Assembly: GCF_009725995.1 (NCBI RefSeq)
Contig: NZ_RCNS01000001.1
Location: 848,283-912,282, forward strand
Length of the DNA: 64,000 nt
Source of the DNA: Zobellia laminariae
GTDB taxonomy: Bacteria; Bacteroidota; Bacteroidia; Flavobacteriales; Flavobacteriaceae
Reading direction: 5' to 3'
Positions 29,175-38,109 of the stretch are shown piece by piece. Every line of letters starts with the position of its first letter. The first letter of the stretch is position 1. Below the pieces are notes generated by a model, which did not search any database, was not told the origin of the DNA, and saw only the letters and a program-made list of their open reading frames with translations. A program made the translations under genes and the position numbers.

Positions 29175-30956
29175 TTGTGTTTAGGGATGTATACAATATC
29201 GGCTCAGCAAACCATTCACATCCAACCCGAAGCTGAGGACATGACGCCTTTGGTTCGCCAAGCCCTAGAGAATCCAACGGACAAAAATCTGACTTTGGTT
29301 TTTGAGAAAGGTATTTATAAATTTTTACCGGACTATGCCGCTCAGCGCTACTCCTACATTACCAATCATGGCAACGGACTCAAGAACATCATTTTTCTGT
29401 TTGAAGATTTTGATTCTGTAACGATAGAGGGTAATGGCGCCGAATTTCTTTTTCATGGTCAGGTTGCTCCTTTCCAAATTATAAATTGCAAAAAACTTAC
29501 CGTAAAAAACTTAAAAATGGATTGGGATATTCCCTTTTTATTCCAAGGTGAAGTGCTTGCCGTTAATGAAACCGAAGGTTGGCGAGACATCAAGCCTTTT
29601 ACTAAAGGGTTTTCTTGGGAGCTGAAGAACGAACGTATACTCTTTCCAAATATAGATGGATTTGCATTTCCTGAATTGGGAAGTACGCTCGCCTTTAATG
29701 CAGAACACAAACGGGTTTCCCATGGCGCATGGGACATGAGCAGTAGACCACGCTGGGTAGAAAACCGCCCTAATGGAGTACTTCGTTTTCATGAACATTT
29801 AAAGCAATACCCAACTGTAGGTTCAATTTTAAACTCAAAAGGAGACCATGACCACAATCGCTATGCTCCCGCATTTCAAATTACTTCTTCAAAAGATATT
29901 TACTTAGAGGATATAACTATTCATCACGCCTTGGGAATGGGTTTTCTATTCGAACGAACGGAAAATATTACCATCAAAAATTGTGGTATTTATGTTCGAG
30001 AAGGTTCAGACCGGGTGGTTTCTACCATTGCGGATGCTACGCATTTTGCCAATTGCAAAGGTGATATCCTTATAGAGGATTCCACTTTTAAACATATGTT
30101 AGATGATGGCACCAATGTACATGGCACCTATGTTGTTATAGATAAAATTTTGGATATCCGTACGGTACGAGTATCTCTTCAGCATTTTGAACAAATGGGA
30201 TTTGAATTTGCCGCTTCGGGCGATGAGATATGGTTTATTCAAAATCCTAGTCCCAAAAGAGCTTCTGAAAATGTGGTAACTAGTGTTTCTGTTGTTAATG
30301 ATAAGTACTCGGATATCGTATTTAAAGATAAACTTCCAGATAATTTAGCCGAAGGCGATATCCTAGAAAACAAAACATGGAACCCCACTTTTACCATGCG
30401 TGGTTGTACTATAAAAGACCATAGAGCAAGAAATATTGTGCTAAAAACACCTTTAAAAACCGTCATAGAGAACAACAATTTTTCCTCTATGATGTCCTCT
30501 ATATTCTTTAGGGGCGAAACTTATTTTTGGTATGAATCCGGTGCGGTAGAAGATGTACTGATTCAGAATAATAATTTTGAATATTGTGCTTACAGCGGAA
30601 TGGAACATGCTATTTTAAATATCACTCCACGCCTTGGAAAGACTTTCAACCAGACCGAAATATACGACCGAAACATCAGGTTCATCAATAATAACATAAA
30701 AACTTTTGACAACCGGATTGTTTGGGCGGACCGCGTAGACGGACTCACCATTTCGGGAAATACAATTCAGCAGACAAATACCGCTCCCTCACTACACCCC
30801 AACGCGCATCAATTCGATTTTAAGAATTGTGACCATGTTGAGATTTACAACAATACCTACACAGGAGGTACGGAGAAGGTTCTTTTATCAGATGAGACAT
30901 CCGCCAAAAATTTGAAATTCAAAAAAAATAAAGGGTTTGCAAAACTTAAGAAATAG
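29175..30956 (+). CDS. GH110 alpha-1,3-galactosidase-type enzyme, signal peptide broken
   Basis: Right-handed beta-helix glycosidase (593 residues from the TTG at 29175). The family removes terminal alpha-1,3-linked galactose by inversion, from blood group B structures or from lambda-carrageenan-type galactans. The catalytic acid cluster is visible as Asp287 in ADATHF and Asp310-Asp311 in LDDGTNVHG, with VHHALGMGF-like helix rungs before them (read here as TIHHALGMGF). The body is intact, but the original ATG at 29130 is separated by an in-frame TAA, so the remaining starts (TTG 29175, ATG 29187) leave only a rump of the signal peptide. The enzyme may stay in the cytoplasm or be unmade. It is a divergent paralogue of the next gene, 160 bases downstream. 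Confidence 0.85.
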   Translation: MCLGMYTISAQQTIHIQPEAEDMTPLVRQALENPTDKNLTLVFEKGIYKFLPDYAAQRYSYITNHGNGLKNIIFLFEDFDSVTIEGNGAEFLFHGQVAPFQIINCKKLTVKNLKMDWDIPFLFQGEVLAVNETEGWRDIKPFTKGFSWELKNERILFPNIDGFAFPELGSTLAFNAEHKRVSHGAWDMSSRPRWVENRPNGVLRFHEHLKQYPTVGSILNSKGDHDHNRYAPAFQITSSKDIYLEDITIHHALGMGFLFERTENITIKNCGIYVREGSDRVVSTIADATHFANCKGDILIEDSTFKHMLDDGTNVHGTYVVIDKILDIRTVRVSLQHFEQMGFEFAASGDEIWFIQNPSPKRASENVVTSVSVVNDKYSDIVFKDKLPDNLAEGDILENKTWNPTFTMRGCTIKDHRARNIVLKTPLKTVIENNNFSSMMSSIFFRGETYFWYESGAVEDVLIQNNNFEYCAYSGMEHAILNITPRLGKTFNQTEIYDRNIRFINNNIKTFDNRIVWADRVDGLTISGNTIQQTNTAPSLHPNAHQFDFKNCDHVEIYNNTYTGGTEKVLLSDETSAKNLKFKKNKGFAKLKK

Positions 30957-31116
30957 CCGTGTCCATACTTTTAAAGCTCAATTTTAAATTGATTTAGACC
31001 GAAAAACAGGGGCTTGAATGAACAAAGACATAATATTTACCCCTAGCGACAAAGAAAATGAAATGAACCTATAATTTGGCTTGTACTAAATACTTTTATT
31101 CAACACCAGACACCTT

Positions 31117-33000
31117 ATGCAGAAAATTATAGCCCGTTGGTCCGTTCTTATATTAGCCATTATTTCAACAAATGTAATCGCTCAAAACAAAAGTGGTGAG
31201 AGCGTACTTTTCACTACTTCTATTTCTGAAGATGCAACACCGGCAGTTTTAGCAAGGATAATGCTAGCGGAAAAAGAACTTATTTCAGAAATAAAATTTG
31301 AAAAGGGAACCTATCATTTTTATCCGGATAAGGCATACGAGCGCTTTACCCGCATTTCTAACCATGATGATGTTATGGCCAAAACGGCTTTACCTCTTCT
31401 TGGTTTTAAAAACCTGACTATTGACGGCCAAGGTTCTACCTTTATTTATCACGGCAGAATGGTTCCTTTTTTGATTGAAGGCTCAGAAAATATTACCGTA
31501 CAGAATGTAACCATAGATTGGGCCATGCCCTTCCATAGCGAAGGAACCATTGTGGCCAATGATGAAAAAAATAACACGTTTGATATTCACTTCTCTGATG
31601 AGTACCCATATGAAATCAGGAACGAGCAACTAATTTTCCTAAAGGAATACTATGAGCATGATCTTGGACAATCTATTCTCTATGACCCTAAAAGAGAAGC
31701 AATTGCTTTTGACACTGAATCCTATACGTCCATCACCACTGTACGCAACTTAAAAGTGCAGCATAATGTTGATAAAATAAAATACAAATACAAAGTAGAC
31801 CCACGTTCCAAAGTAGAAAAAGTGAGAGGTAAAGAAAATAATCTAAAAGTTGTAGAAATAAGGCCGGGCACCGTTAGGATTTACAACCACAAGAAAAAAC
31901 TAGCTCCCGTAGGTATGATTATGGTCTGCAAGGGAGACCAAAGCTTAAATCGTTTGGCCCCAGCATTTAGAATAACCGGCACGGACGGTTTCAACGCCAA
32001 CAATGTTACCGTACACCACGCTGGTGGCATGGGTCTCATCGCCGAAAATTCTTCAGACCTTATTTTAGATGGGTTTCACGTAAAACCCTCTCACGGTAGA
32101 ATGGTTTCTACATCTGCAGATGCCACACATTTTGTAGGTTGCCGCGGTAAGGTTGTCCTTAAAAATTGTACGTTCAACAATCAATTGGATGATGCCACCA
32201 ATGTTCACGGCACATACCAAGAGGTAATAGATATTTTAAGTGATAACAGCATTGGGGTGCGTATGGGCCATGCACAACAACAAGGTTTTGCCATAGGAAA
32301 AGAAAACGATACTATTGGGTTGGTAGACCTTAAGAAATCATTCTTTGGCTATGACCATCTTACTTTAAAAAGCATTACCCCTATAAATGGGAGGTATCAG
32401 ATTATTACATTCAATGAAAACCTACCTTCAACTTTAAAAGTAGGCGACCTTATTGAAAACTTAGAAGGCTACCCGGATTTACTGGTACAGAACTGTAATA
32501 TAAGTCGAAATAGGGCTCGTGGTCTATTGATATCCAATCCTAAAAACACCCTTATTGAAAATAATTTCTTCAGTACTGAAATGGAAGCTATCTTAGTTCC
32601 TGTTGAGAGTAGCCATTGGTTTGAATCGGGCAATGCTGCCAATCTTACTATTAGAAACAATACGTTTCAGGACAATCAGCATAGCGGATTTGATAGAGGG
32701 GTAATCCGTTTTGTTACCGATGATGACAATAACAACATCGCCTTTAAAAATATTCAGATAATTGATAACCAATTCAATCAGTTTGATAATATGATTTTGG
32801 AAATTTCCAATGTAGACGGGTTGTTGTTTGAAGGAAATTCCATTACCAACTCAGGAACTTTTCCTATGCTATATCCTGATAATCCCGCTATTCGGGTAAA
32901 AGCCTCAAAAAACATAGTTTTCAAGAAAAATGAATACAAGGGAAAGGCAAAAAATATTCTAGAGACCGATGATTCTCTGCCAAAATTAAAATTCCGCTAA
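31117..33000 (+). CDS. GH110 alpha-1,3-galactosidase-type enzyme
   Basis: Second GH110 beta-helix enzyme, 627 residues, with an intact signal peptide ending NVIAQ (about 23). Catalytic Asp335 in SADATHF and Asp358-Asp359 in LDDATNVHG keep the same spacing as in the neighbour. Rungs such as NNVTVHHAGGMGL and the C-terminal parallel strands (IRNNTF, IIDNQF, FEGNSI) are clear. Compared with the preceding gene it has a Lys-rich insertion around residues 210-245, which could shape the binding of anionic (sulfated) sugar. The likely job is to release terminal alpha-1,3-galactose, perhaps sulfated, from the imported or surface oligosaccharide. A separate promoter is possible in the 160-base gap upstream, but no box is convincing. 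Confidence 0.9.
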   Translation: MQKIIARWSVLILAIISTNVIAQNKSGESVLFTTSISEDATPAVLARIMLAEKELISEIKFEKGTYHFYPDKAYERFTRISNHDDVMAKTALPLLGFKNLTIDGQGSTFIYHGRMVPFLIEGSENITVQNVTIDWAMPFHSEGTIVANDEKNNTFDIHFSDEYPYEIRNEQLIFLKEYYEHDLGQSILYDPKREAIAFDTESYTSITTVRNLKVQHNVDKIKYKYKVDPRSKVEKVRGKENNLKVVEIRPGTVRIYNHKKKLAPVGMIMVCKGDQSLNRLAPAFRITGTDGFNANNVTVHHAGGMGLIAENSSDLILDGFHVKPSHGRMVSTSADATHFVGCRGKVVLKNCTFNNQLDDATNVHGTYQEVIDILSDNSIGVRMGHAQQQGFAIGKENDTIGLVDLKKSFFGYDHLTLKSITPINGRYQIITFNENLPSTLKVGDLIENLEGYPDLLVQNCNISRNRARGLLISNPKNTLIENNFFSTEMEAILVPVESSHWFESGNAANLTIRNNTFQDNQHSGFDRGVIRFVTDDDNNNIAFKNIQIIDNQFNQFDNMILEISNVDGLLFEGNSITNSGTFPMLYPDNPAIRVKASKNIVFKKNEYKGKAKNILETDDSLPKLKFR

Positions 33001-33031
33001 CATAACACTATAGTAAACAGAAATACATTTC

Positions 33032-35149
33032 ATGGTATATTCAAAAGCTGCCTTACGATTTTTAACACTAGTGCTATTCAGTATGGGTTCTGGTTCTTTC
33101 GCCCAAGAAGAATCAATGCCTGCTAAAGTAGTTGAAACCGTAAATAAACCGAACATCATCTATATTCTTACGGATGATTTGGGCTATGGAGACATTGGGG
33201 CGTTCTTTCAAAACCAAAGAAAAGAAACAGATGACCGTAGTGAGCCTTATGCATTAACCCCACATTTGGACAAAATGGCTTCGGAGGGTGCTATGCTTAC
33301 CAATCATTACACGGCGGCACCGGTTTGCGCGCCATCACGCTCATCTGTGCTATTAGGAGTTAGTCAAGGACATGCTAATGTCCGCGATGGCCAGTTTGAC
33401 AAAGCTTTAGCGGACAATAACACGCTTGGCAACATAATGCAGCGCGCAGGTTACAAAACGGCCGCAATTGGTAAATGGGGGCTTCAAGGCTCCAGCAAAT
33501 GGTCAGAAAATGGCGATTCATGGCCCGCACATCCAAACAATAGAGGTTTTGATTACTACTATGGCTATATGCGCCATAGGGACGGTCATGAGCATTACCC
33601 CGTTGAAGGTGTATATCGCGGAAAAAAAGAAGTTTACGAAAACAAAAATGAAGTAAGTAAAGGGCTAGACAAGTGTTATACAGGGGATTTATGGACAGCC
33701 GTTGCTAAAAAATGGATCGTAGAACAGGTAAAAGATAAAAAAGAAAGCGAACCTTTCTTTATGTACTTGGCTTTTGATACGCCTCACGCCGTTTTAGAAC
33801 TCGCAACACAAGCCTACCCCGAAGGAGGAGGTTTAAATGGCGGATTGCAATGGGTTGGAAAACCAGGAAATATGATTAACACAGCTTCAGGTGAAGTTGA
33901 TTCGTTCATTCATCCTGATTACGCCAATATTACTTACGACCATGATAAAGACCCAAGTACTCCAGAGGTTGCTTGGCCAGACGTTTATAAACGTTATGCG
34001 AGTAGTACAAGACGAATTGACAATGAAGTGGGCGATTTACTTCAGTTGCTGAAAGACCTTCATATTGATGAAAATACATTAGTTGTTTTTAATTCGGACA
34101 ACGGCCCTTCCATGGAGTCTTATCTGGAGGAAGAATATGCCGCCGATTTTTTTAACAGTTTTGGGCCTTTTGACGGTATCAAAAGAGATGTGCTTGAAGG
34201 TGGGGAACGCACTCCTTTAATTGCACGTTGGCCAACCAAAATTCCTGCTGACCAAGTTATAGAATCGCCAAGTATTGCTTATGACTGGCTCCCCACATTT
34301 ACCGAGGCCGCAGGTTACACGGCTCCTGTAAATAGCGATGGTGTTTCCCTATTACCCATTTTAACCGGAAACGGAAAGCAACAAGAAAGCCTTATTTATG
34401 TAGAGTACAACCAAAGTGGAAAAACACCGGAATACGAAGAATTTGCACCCAATAATCGTGGTAGACTACGAAAGCAGATGCAAATGATGCGCGAAGGGGA
34501 TGTTGTTGGCCTGCGCTACAACATTCAAAGTGCGGATGACGACTTTGAATTTTACAATGTTGTGGAAGACACACGTCAAACCTTAAACTTGGCCACCCTA
34601 CCAAATATGGAGGCGCTACAAGTACAGATGAAAGAACGGGTGCTTCAAGTACGTATGCCCGATACGAATGCGGCAAGACCTTATGACAACGCTGTAGTTC
34701 CTGCAGTTTCATTACATAATCCAAACAGTGGGTTAAAATGGAGTGCGTTTAAAAACAACACACCTTGGCTACCTAAAGTGGATGGTTTAACCCCTGTAGC
34801 AAGTGGCAAATCCGGCACACCCAACCTAGCACAGATAAAAGAGAAAGGTGATGTTTTTCTATTTGAAGGTTTTATCAAAGTCCCAACAGAAGGTAGTTAT
34901 ACCTTTTCTTTAAAATCTTCCAACAATGCTTTTGTCCGCATTCATGAAGCAAGTGTTATTGATGCCGATTACGGCTACGAAGTCGGTTCTATTAAAGAAG
35001 GGACTATGAACTTAAAAGCAGGTTATCATCCTATACGGATTTATTCTAAAAAGAACGCAGGGGCAACAAATACCCTAGACATTCAGTGGAGCGGACCATC
35101 TATTAAGAAAGGCCCAATACCTGAGTCGGCATTTTACTCCATCAATTAA
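33032..35149 (+). CDS. Family S1 sulfatase with C-terminal PA14-like domain
   Basis: Sulfatase of 705 residues, about 200 longer than its neighbours. A signal peptide ends GSFAQ (about 25). Metal motif NIIYILTDDLGYGD, catalytic motif C99-APSR-SSVLLG, Lys motif AIGKWGLQG (Gly where His is common), second metal site NSDNGPSMES and IKRDVLEGGERTP are present up to about residue 560. The extra C-terminus (about 600-705) has FEGFIKVPTEGSYTFSL, a beta-hairpin and TNTLDIQWSGP, a PA14/GLEYA-like carbohydrate-binding beta-sandwich. This would hold the enzyme on its polymer. It lies 31 bases after GH110 and 15 before the next sulfatase, inside one operon. Confidence 0.92.
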   Translation: MVYSKAALRFLTLVLFSMGSGSFAQEESMPAKVVETVNKPNIIYILTDDLGYGDIGAFFQNQRKETDDRSEPYALTPHLDKMASEGAMLTNHYTAAPVCAPSRSSVLLGVSQGHANVRDGQFDKALADNNTLGNIMQRAGYKTAAIGKWGLQGSSKWSENGDSWPAHPNNRGFDYYYGYMRHRDGHEHYPVEGVYRGKKEVYENKNEVSKGLDKCYTGDLWTAVAKKWIVEQVKDKKESEPFFMYLAFDTPHAVLELATQAYPEGGGLNGGLQWVGKPGNMINTASGEVDSFIHPDYANITYDHDKDPSTPEVAWPDVYKRYASSTRRIDNEVGDLLQLLKDLHIDENTLVVFNSDNGPSMESYLEEEYAADFFNSFGPFDGIKRDVLEGGERTPLIARWPTKIPADQVIESPSIAYDWLPTFTEAAGYTAPVNSDGVSLLPILTGNGKQQESLIYVEYNQSGKTPEYEEFAPNNRGRLRKQMQMMREGDVVGLRYNIQSADDDFEFYNVVEDTRQTLNLATLPNMEALQVQMKERVLQVRMPDTNAARPYDNAVVPAVSLHNPNSGLKWSAFKNNTPWLPKVDGLTPVASGKSGTPNLAQIKEKGDVFLFEGFIKVPTEGSYTFSLKSSNNAFVRIHEASVIDADYGYEVGSIKEGTMNLKAGYHPIRIYSKKNAGATNTLDIQWSGPSIKKGPIPESAFYSIN

Positions 35150-35164
35150 AAAGATAATAGTCAA

Positions 35165-36505
35165 ATGAAAAATATCTTTCTTTTAGCAGCCCTATTTATC
35201 GGCATAATTAAAGGCATAGCTCAAGAACAACCCAACATTGTATTGCTCTTTGTAGATGATTATGGTTGGGCCGATGTTGGCTTTAGAAATTCTAAATTCC
35301 ACACACCTAATATTGACCAACTCAAAAAAGACGGCTTCAATTTCAACCGTGCCTATATTGCTACCCCTACTTGCAGTCCAAGTAGAGCATCGCTTTTAAC
35401 AGGCAAAGAGCCGGTACGTTTTCAAATGCCCCGTCATATTATCGACAGCAAAGAAAAAGCAGCTAAAAATAACGTAGCCGGAGGAGAATTTAATTTATGG
35501 CCCACGGACCCCGTTCAGATGCCTTCTAGAAATTGGTTACCATTAGAGGAAATCACCTATGCTGAGCGACTCAAAGAATTTGGCTATTACAACATGTTTA
35601 TTGGAAAATGGCACTTAGGCAGCGAAAAATACCATCCGGTACACCAAGGATTTGATGCCCAATACGGTACTGGAGACCACGGTCATCCTGGAAATTATTA
35701 TGCGCCGTTCTTTAAAACAGGAAATCCGTTATCGGATTCACCAGAAGGGACCTATTTAACTGATGTTTTAACCGATGGAGCGGAGAAGTTCATAACGGAA
35801 TATAATAAAGAACAACCCTTTATGTTGTCGCTTTGGTACTATAACGTACACGGACCACACATTGGCCGTACTGATTGGGTTGAGCGCTATAAAAAAGAAG
35901 GTTTATCAGGCAAAGATGCTGAGTACGCTGCAATGGTCAGCGCTATGGATGAATCCGTAGGGAAAGTTAGAAAGGCACTAGATGAAAAAGGCATAGCGGA
36001 GAACACGGTAGTTATTCTTCTGTCTGACCAAGGAGGTTATTTTAGCAACGCCCCGCTATCTGGAGGAAAAACAGGTGGTAACACTTTAGGCGAGGGTGGT
36101 GCCCGAGTTCCTTTCATTATTTCTTACCCAGGAGTTACTATGCCTGGCATTTCATGCGATGTTCCTGTGCAATCTATAGATGTTTTTCCAACTTTGGTTG
36201 AGATAGCTTCAGGTAAAAAACCAAAGACAAAAGATATTCAAGGCAAGAGCTTAATGCCTTTGCTTCATGGAAAGAAATTCAAGGAACGTAACCTGTTTTT
36301 CTTCCGCAGTTATGAAGACCAATATACTGCCATTATGAACGGTGATTGGAAGATGGTAAAATACCATAGCGGCAGACATGACTTGTTTAATATTAAAAAC
36401 GATAGGAGCGAATCTAAAAACCTCATTGACATAGAAGTTGACCAAGCAAAGAAAATGAAGAGACAGCTTGTAAAATGGGAAAAAGAAGCTGTCCCTGAGT
36501 TTTAG
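35165..36505 (+). CDS. Family S1 sulfatase
   Basis: Compact secreted sulfatase of 446 residues with a signal peptide ending GIAQ (20). Metal motif NIVLLFVDDYGWAD, catalytic motif C70-SPSR-ASLLTG, Lys/His motif FIGKWHLGSEK, second metal site LSDQGGYFS (Gln replaces the common Asn) and GGARVPFIISYPG are visible. It closely follows the PA14-sulfatase gene (15 bases) and is 43 bases before the next, so it is in the 27.6-38.0 kb operon. The GKWHLG form places it nearer the sulfatases at 22538 and 44945 than the CSTSR type. Substrate position unknown. Confidence 0.93.
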   Translation: MKNIFLLAALFIGIIKGIAQEQPNIVLLFVDDYGWADVGFRNSKFHTPNIDQLKKDGFNFNRAYIATPTCSPSRASLLTGKEPVRFQMPRHIIDSKEKAAKNNVAGGEFNLWPTDPVQMPSRNWLPLEEITYAERLKEFGYYNMFIGKWHLGSEKYHPVHQGFDAQYGTGDHGHPGNYYAPFFKTGNPLSDSPEGTYLTDVLTDGAEKFITEYNKEQPFMLSLWYYNVHGPHIGRTDWVERYKKEGLSGKDAEYAAMVSAMDESVGKVRKALDEKGIAENTVVILLSDQGGYFSNAPLSGGKTGGNTLGEGGARVPFIISYPGVTMPGISCDVPVQSIDVFPTLVEIASGKKPKTKDIQGKSLMPLLHGKKFKERNLFFFRSYEDQYTAIMNGDWKMVKYHSGRHDLFNIKNDRSESKNLIDIEVDQAKKMKRQLVKWEKEAVPEF

Positions 36506-36548
36506 ATAAGCTATAAAACGAGAGACATAGAAAATCAAAAACAAACGA

Positions 36549-38021
36549 ATGAAACAAATAATAACGACTGGTATTTATTTATTATTTACCTGTCTGACTT
36601 TTGCTCAAGAAAGACCGAATATTATTTGGCTCATGGCCGAGGATATGAGTATTGACCTTGAGTGCTACGGCATGAAAGGTGTCAAAACTCCCAACCTGAA
36701 CAAGATGGCCGAGGAAGGCGTTAAATTTGAAAACTGCTTTGTAACCAACTCTATTTGCTCACCTAGCCGTTCTGCTATGCTAACGGGAACACATCAAGTT
36801 AAAATAAATGCGCATCACCACCGAAGCAATAGGGATGTGCCGTTGGATGAACAATTTAAACCCTTTACTTATTGGTTAAGAGAAGCCGGCTACACTACTA
36901 TTTTAGGCCATCATGGTGTAATGGGAAAAGGGCGTAAAATAGATGCTAATTTTAAGCATGAACCCATTGGCCCTTGGGACGGAAAAACCCAATTTGGGAT
37001 TTTTGACAAGTACGATACTTTTGAGAAAGAAGACCAACCATTTTTTGCACAGATTCAATTAGTAGCTAGTCACAGAGGTGATTGGTGGGACGAGGTTCGC
37101 GAAAACTCAAAACACCCTGTAGACCCTGCAGATGTGGAATTGCCTGAATTTATGGCGGACGACCCTATTATTCGTTTGGATTGGGCTAAATATCTAGACC
37201 AGATAGAATTTTTAGACAATGAAGTAGGTATGATTTTCCGAGAGTTGGAAGACAAGGGAATGGCCGACAATACCGTTGTTATTTTCATTGGTGACAATGG
37301 CCGTTGCAACATTCGCGGAAAAGGATATTTACAAGATCCGGGATTGCACATTCCGCTACTTGTGTATTATCCTAAAGATTTAAAAGCAGGTCAAGTTAGA
37401 AAAGATGTGGTTTCCGCAACGGATATTACGGCAACCGTATTGGATTTTGCCCAAGTAGACGTTCCTGAATACATGACCGGAAAACCTATATTCGATTCTA
37501 ATTTTAAACGTGAGTTTGTCTATGGAGCCCGTGACCTTTGGGACGAGATAGAAGAAAAATCCCGCGCCATTACTTCGGGAGAGTGGAAATACATTCGCAA
37601 TGACAAGCCCGAGGTTCCTTTTGATGCACAACAAGCTTATTTAGAGTTTTATCGCCCTGCAGTGCACCGAATGCGTGCCTTAAAGGCCGAAGGCAAACTT
37701 AACGAAAGTCAGAAACTATTCTTCGCACCCAATAAAGACAAAGAAGAATTATATAATCTTAAAAACGATCCACAAGAACTGCACAATTTAGCAGAGAATC
37801 CAAAGTACGTAGATGTACTTCAGAAGATGCGAGCTAAGACCTTGGCCTATGATAAAGAAATGAAACCCATAAACACCATATACCATCCTGAGCATGCTAT
37901 TTCTGTAGATGCCCTAAAATGGGTAAAAGAAGAAAGACCAGAAGAATACCAGAGGATGGTAGACGGTGAAGAAATTGGCTTTAAAAAGGCAGTTCAAGGA
38001 TACAAAGAAAGTTTAAAGTAG
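36549..38021 (+). CDS. Family S1 sulfatase, paralogue of the 11013 enzyme
   Basis: Secreted sulfatase of 490 residues with signal peptide ending TFAQ (20). Metal motif NIIWLMAEDMS, catalytic motif C70-SPSR-SAMLTG, second metal site IGDNGRCNIRGKGY. The GDxGRCxIRGK segment, the region around FFAPNKDKEELYNLK and the overall layout match the CSTSR sulfatase at 11013, though the catalytic Pro is present here. The usual GKWH is replaced by GHHGVMGKGRK, so the substrate pocket differs. It is the last gene of the operon and is followed by a strong intrinsic terminator at 38061-38094. Confidence 0.92.
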   Translation: MKQIITTGIYLLFTCLTFAQERPNIIWLMAEDMSIDLECYGMKGVKTPNLNKMAEEGVKFENCFVTNSICSPSRSAMLTGTHQVKINAHHHRSNRDVPLDEQFKPFTYWLREAGYTTILGHHGVMGKGRKIDANFKHEPIGPWDGKTQFGIFDKYDTFEKEDQPFFAQIQLVASHRGDWWDEVRENSKHPVDPADVELPEFMADDPIIRLDWAKYLDQIEFLDNEVGMIFRELEDKGMADNTVVIFIGDNGRCNIRGKGYLQDPGLHIPLLVYYPKDLKAGQVRKDVVSATDITATVLDFAQVDVPEYMTGKPIFDSNFKREFVYGARDLWDEIEEKSRAITSGEWKYIRNDKPEVPFDAQQAYLEFYRPAVHRMRALKAEGKLNESQKLFFAPNKDKEELYNLKNDPQELHNLAENPKYVDVLQKMRAKTLAYDKEMKPINTIYHPEHAISVDALKWVKEERPEEYQRMVDGEEIGFKKAVQGYKESLK

Positions 38022-38060
38022 TTGTGTTAGTGTGTTTTTCACATTAGTTAGTTTGTTTAA

Positions 38061-38094
38061 GTCCCCAGATTACGAGTTTCTGGGGGCTTTTTTT
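38061..38094 (+). terminator. Intrinsic terminator closing the 27.6-38.0 kb operon
   Basis: GTCCCCAGA (38061-38069) pairs with TCTGGGGGC (38079-38087), nine pairs including one G-T, with a nine-base loop and seven T at 38088-38094. It lies 40 bases after the sulfatase stop and just before the convergent barrel gene. Confidence 0.92.
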
Positions 38095-38109
38095 ATTCTT
38101 CAGTTACAT

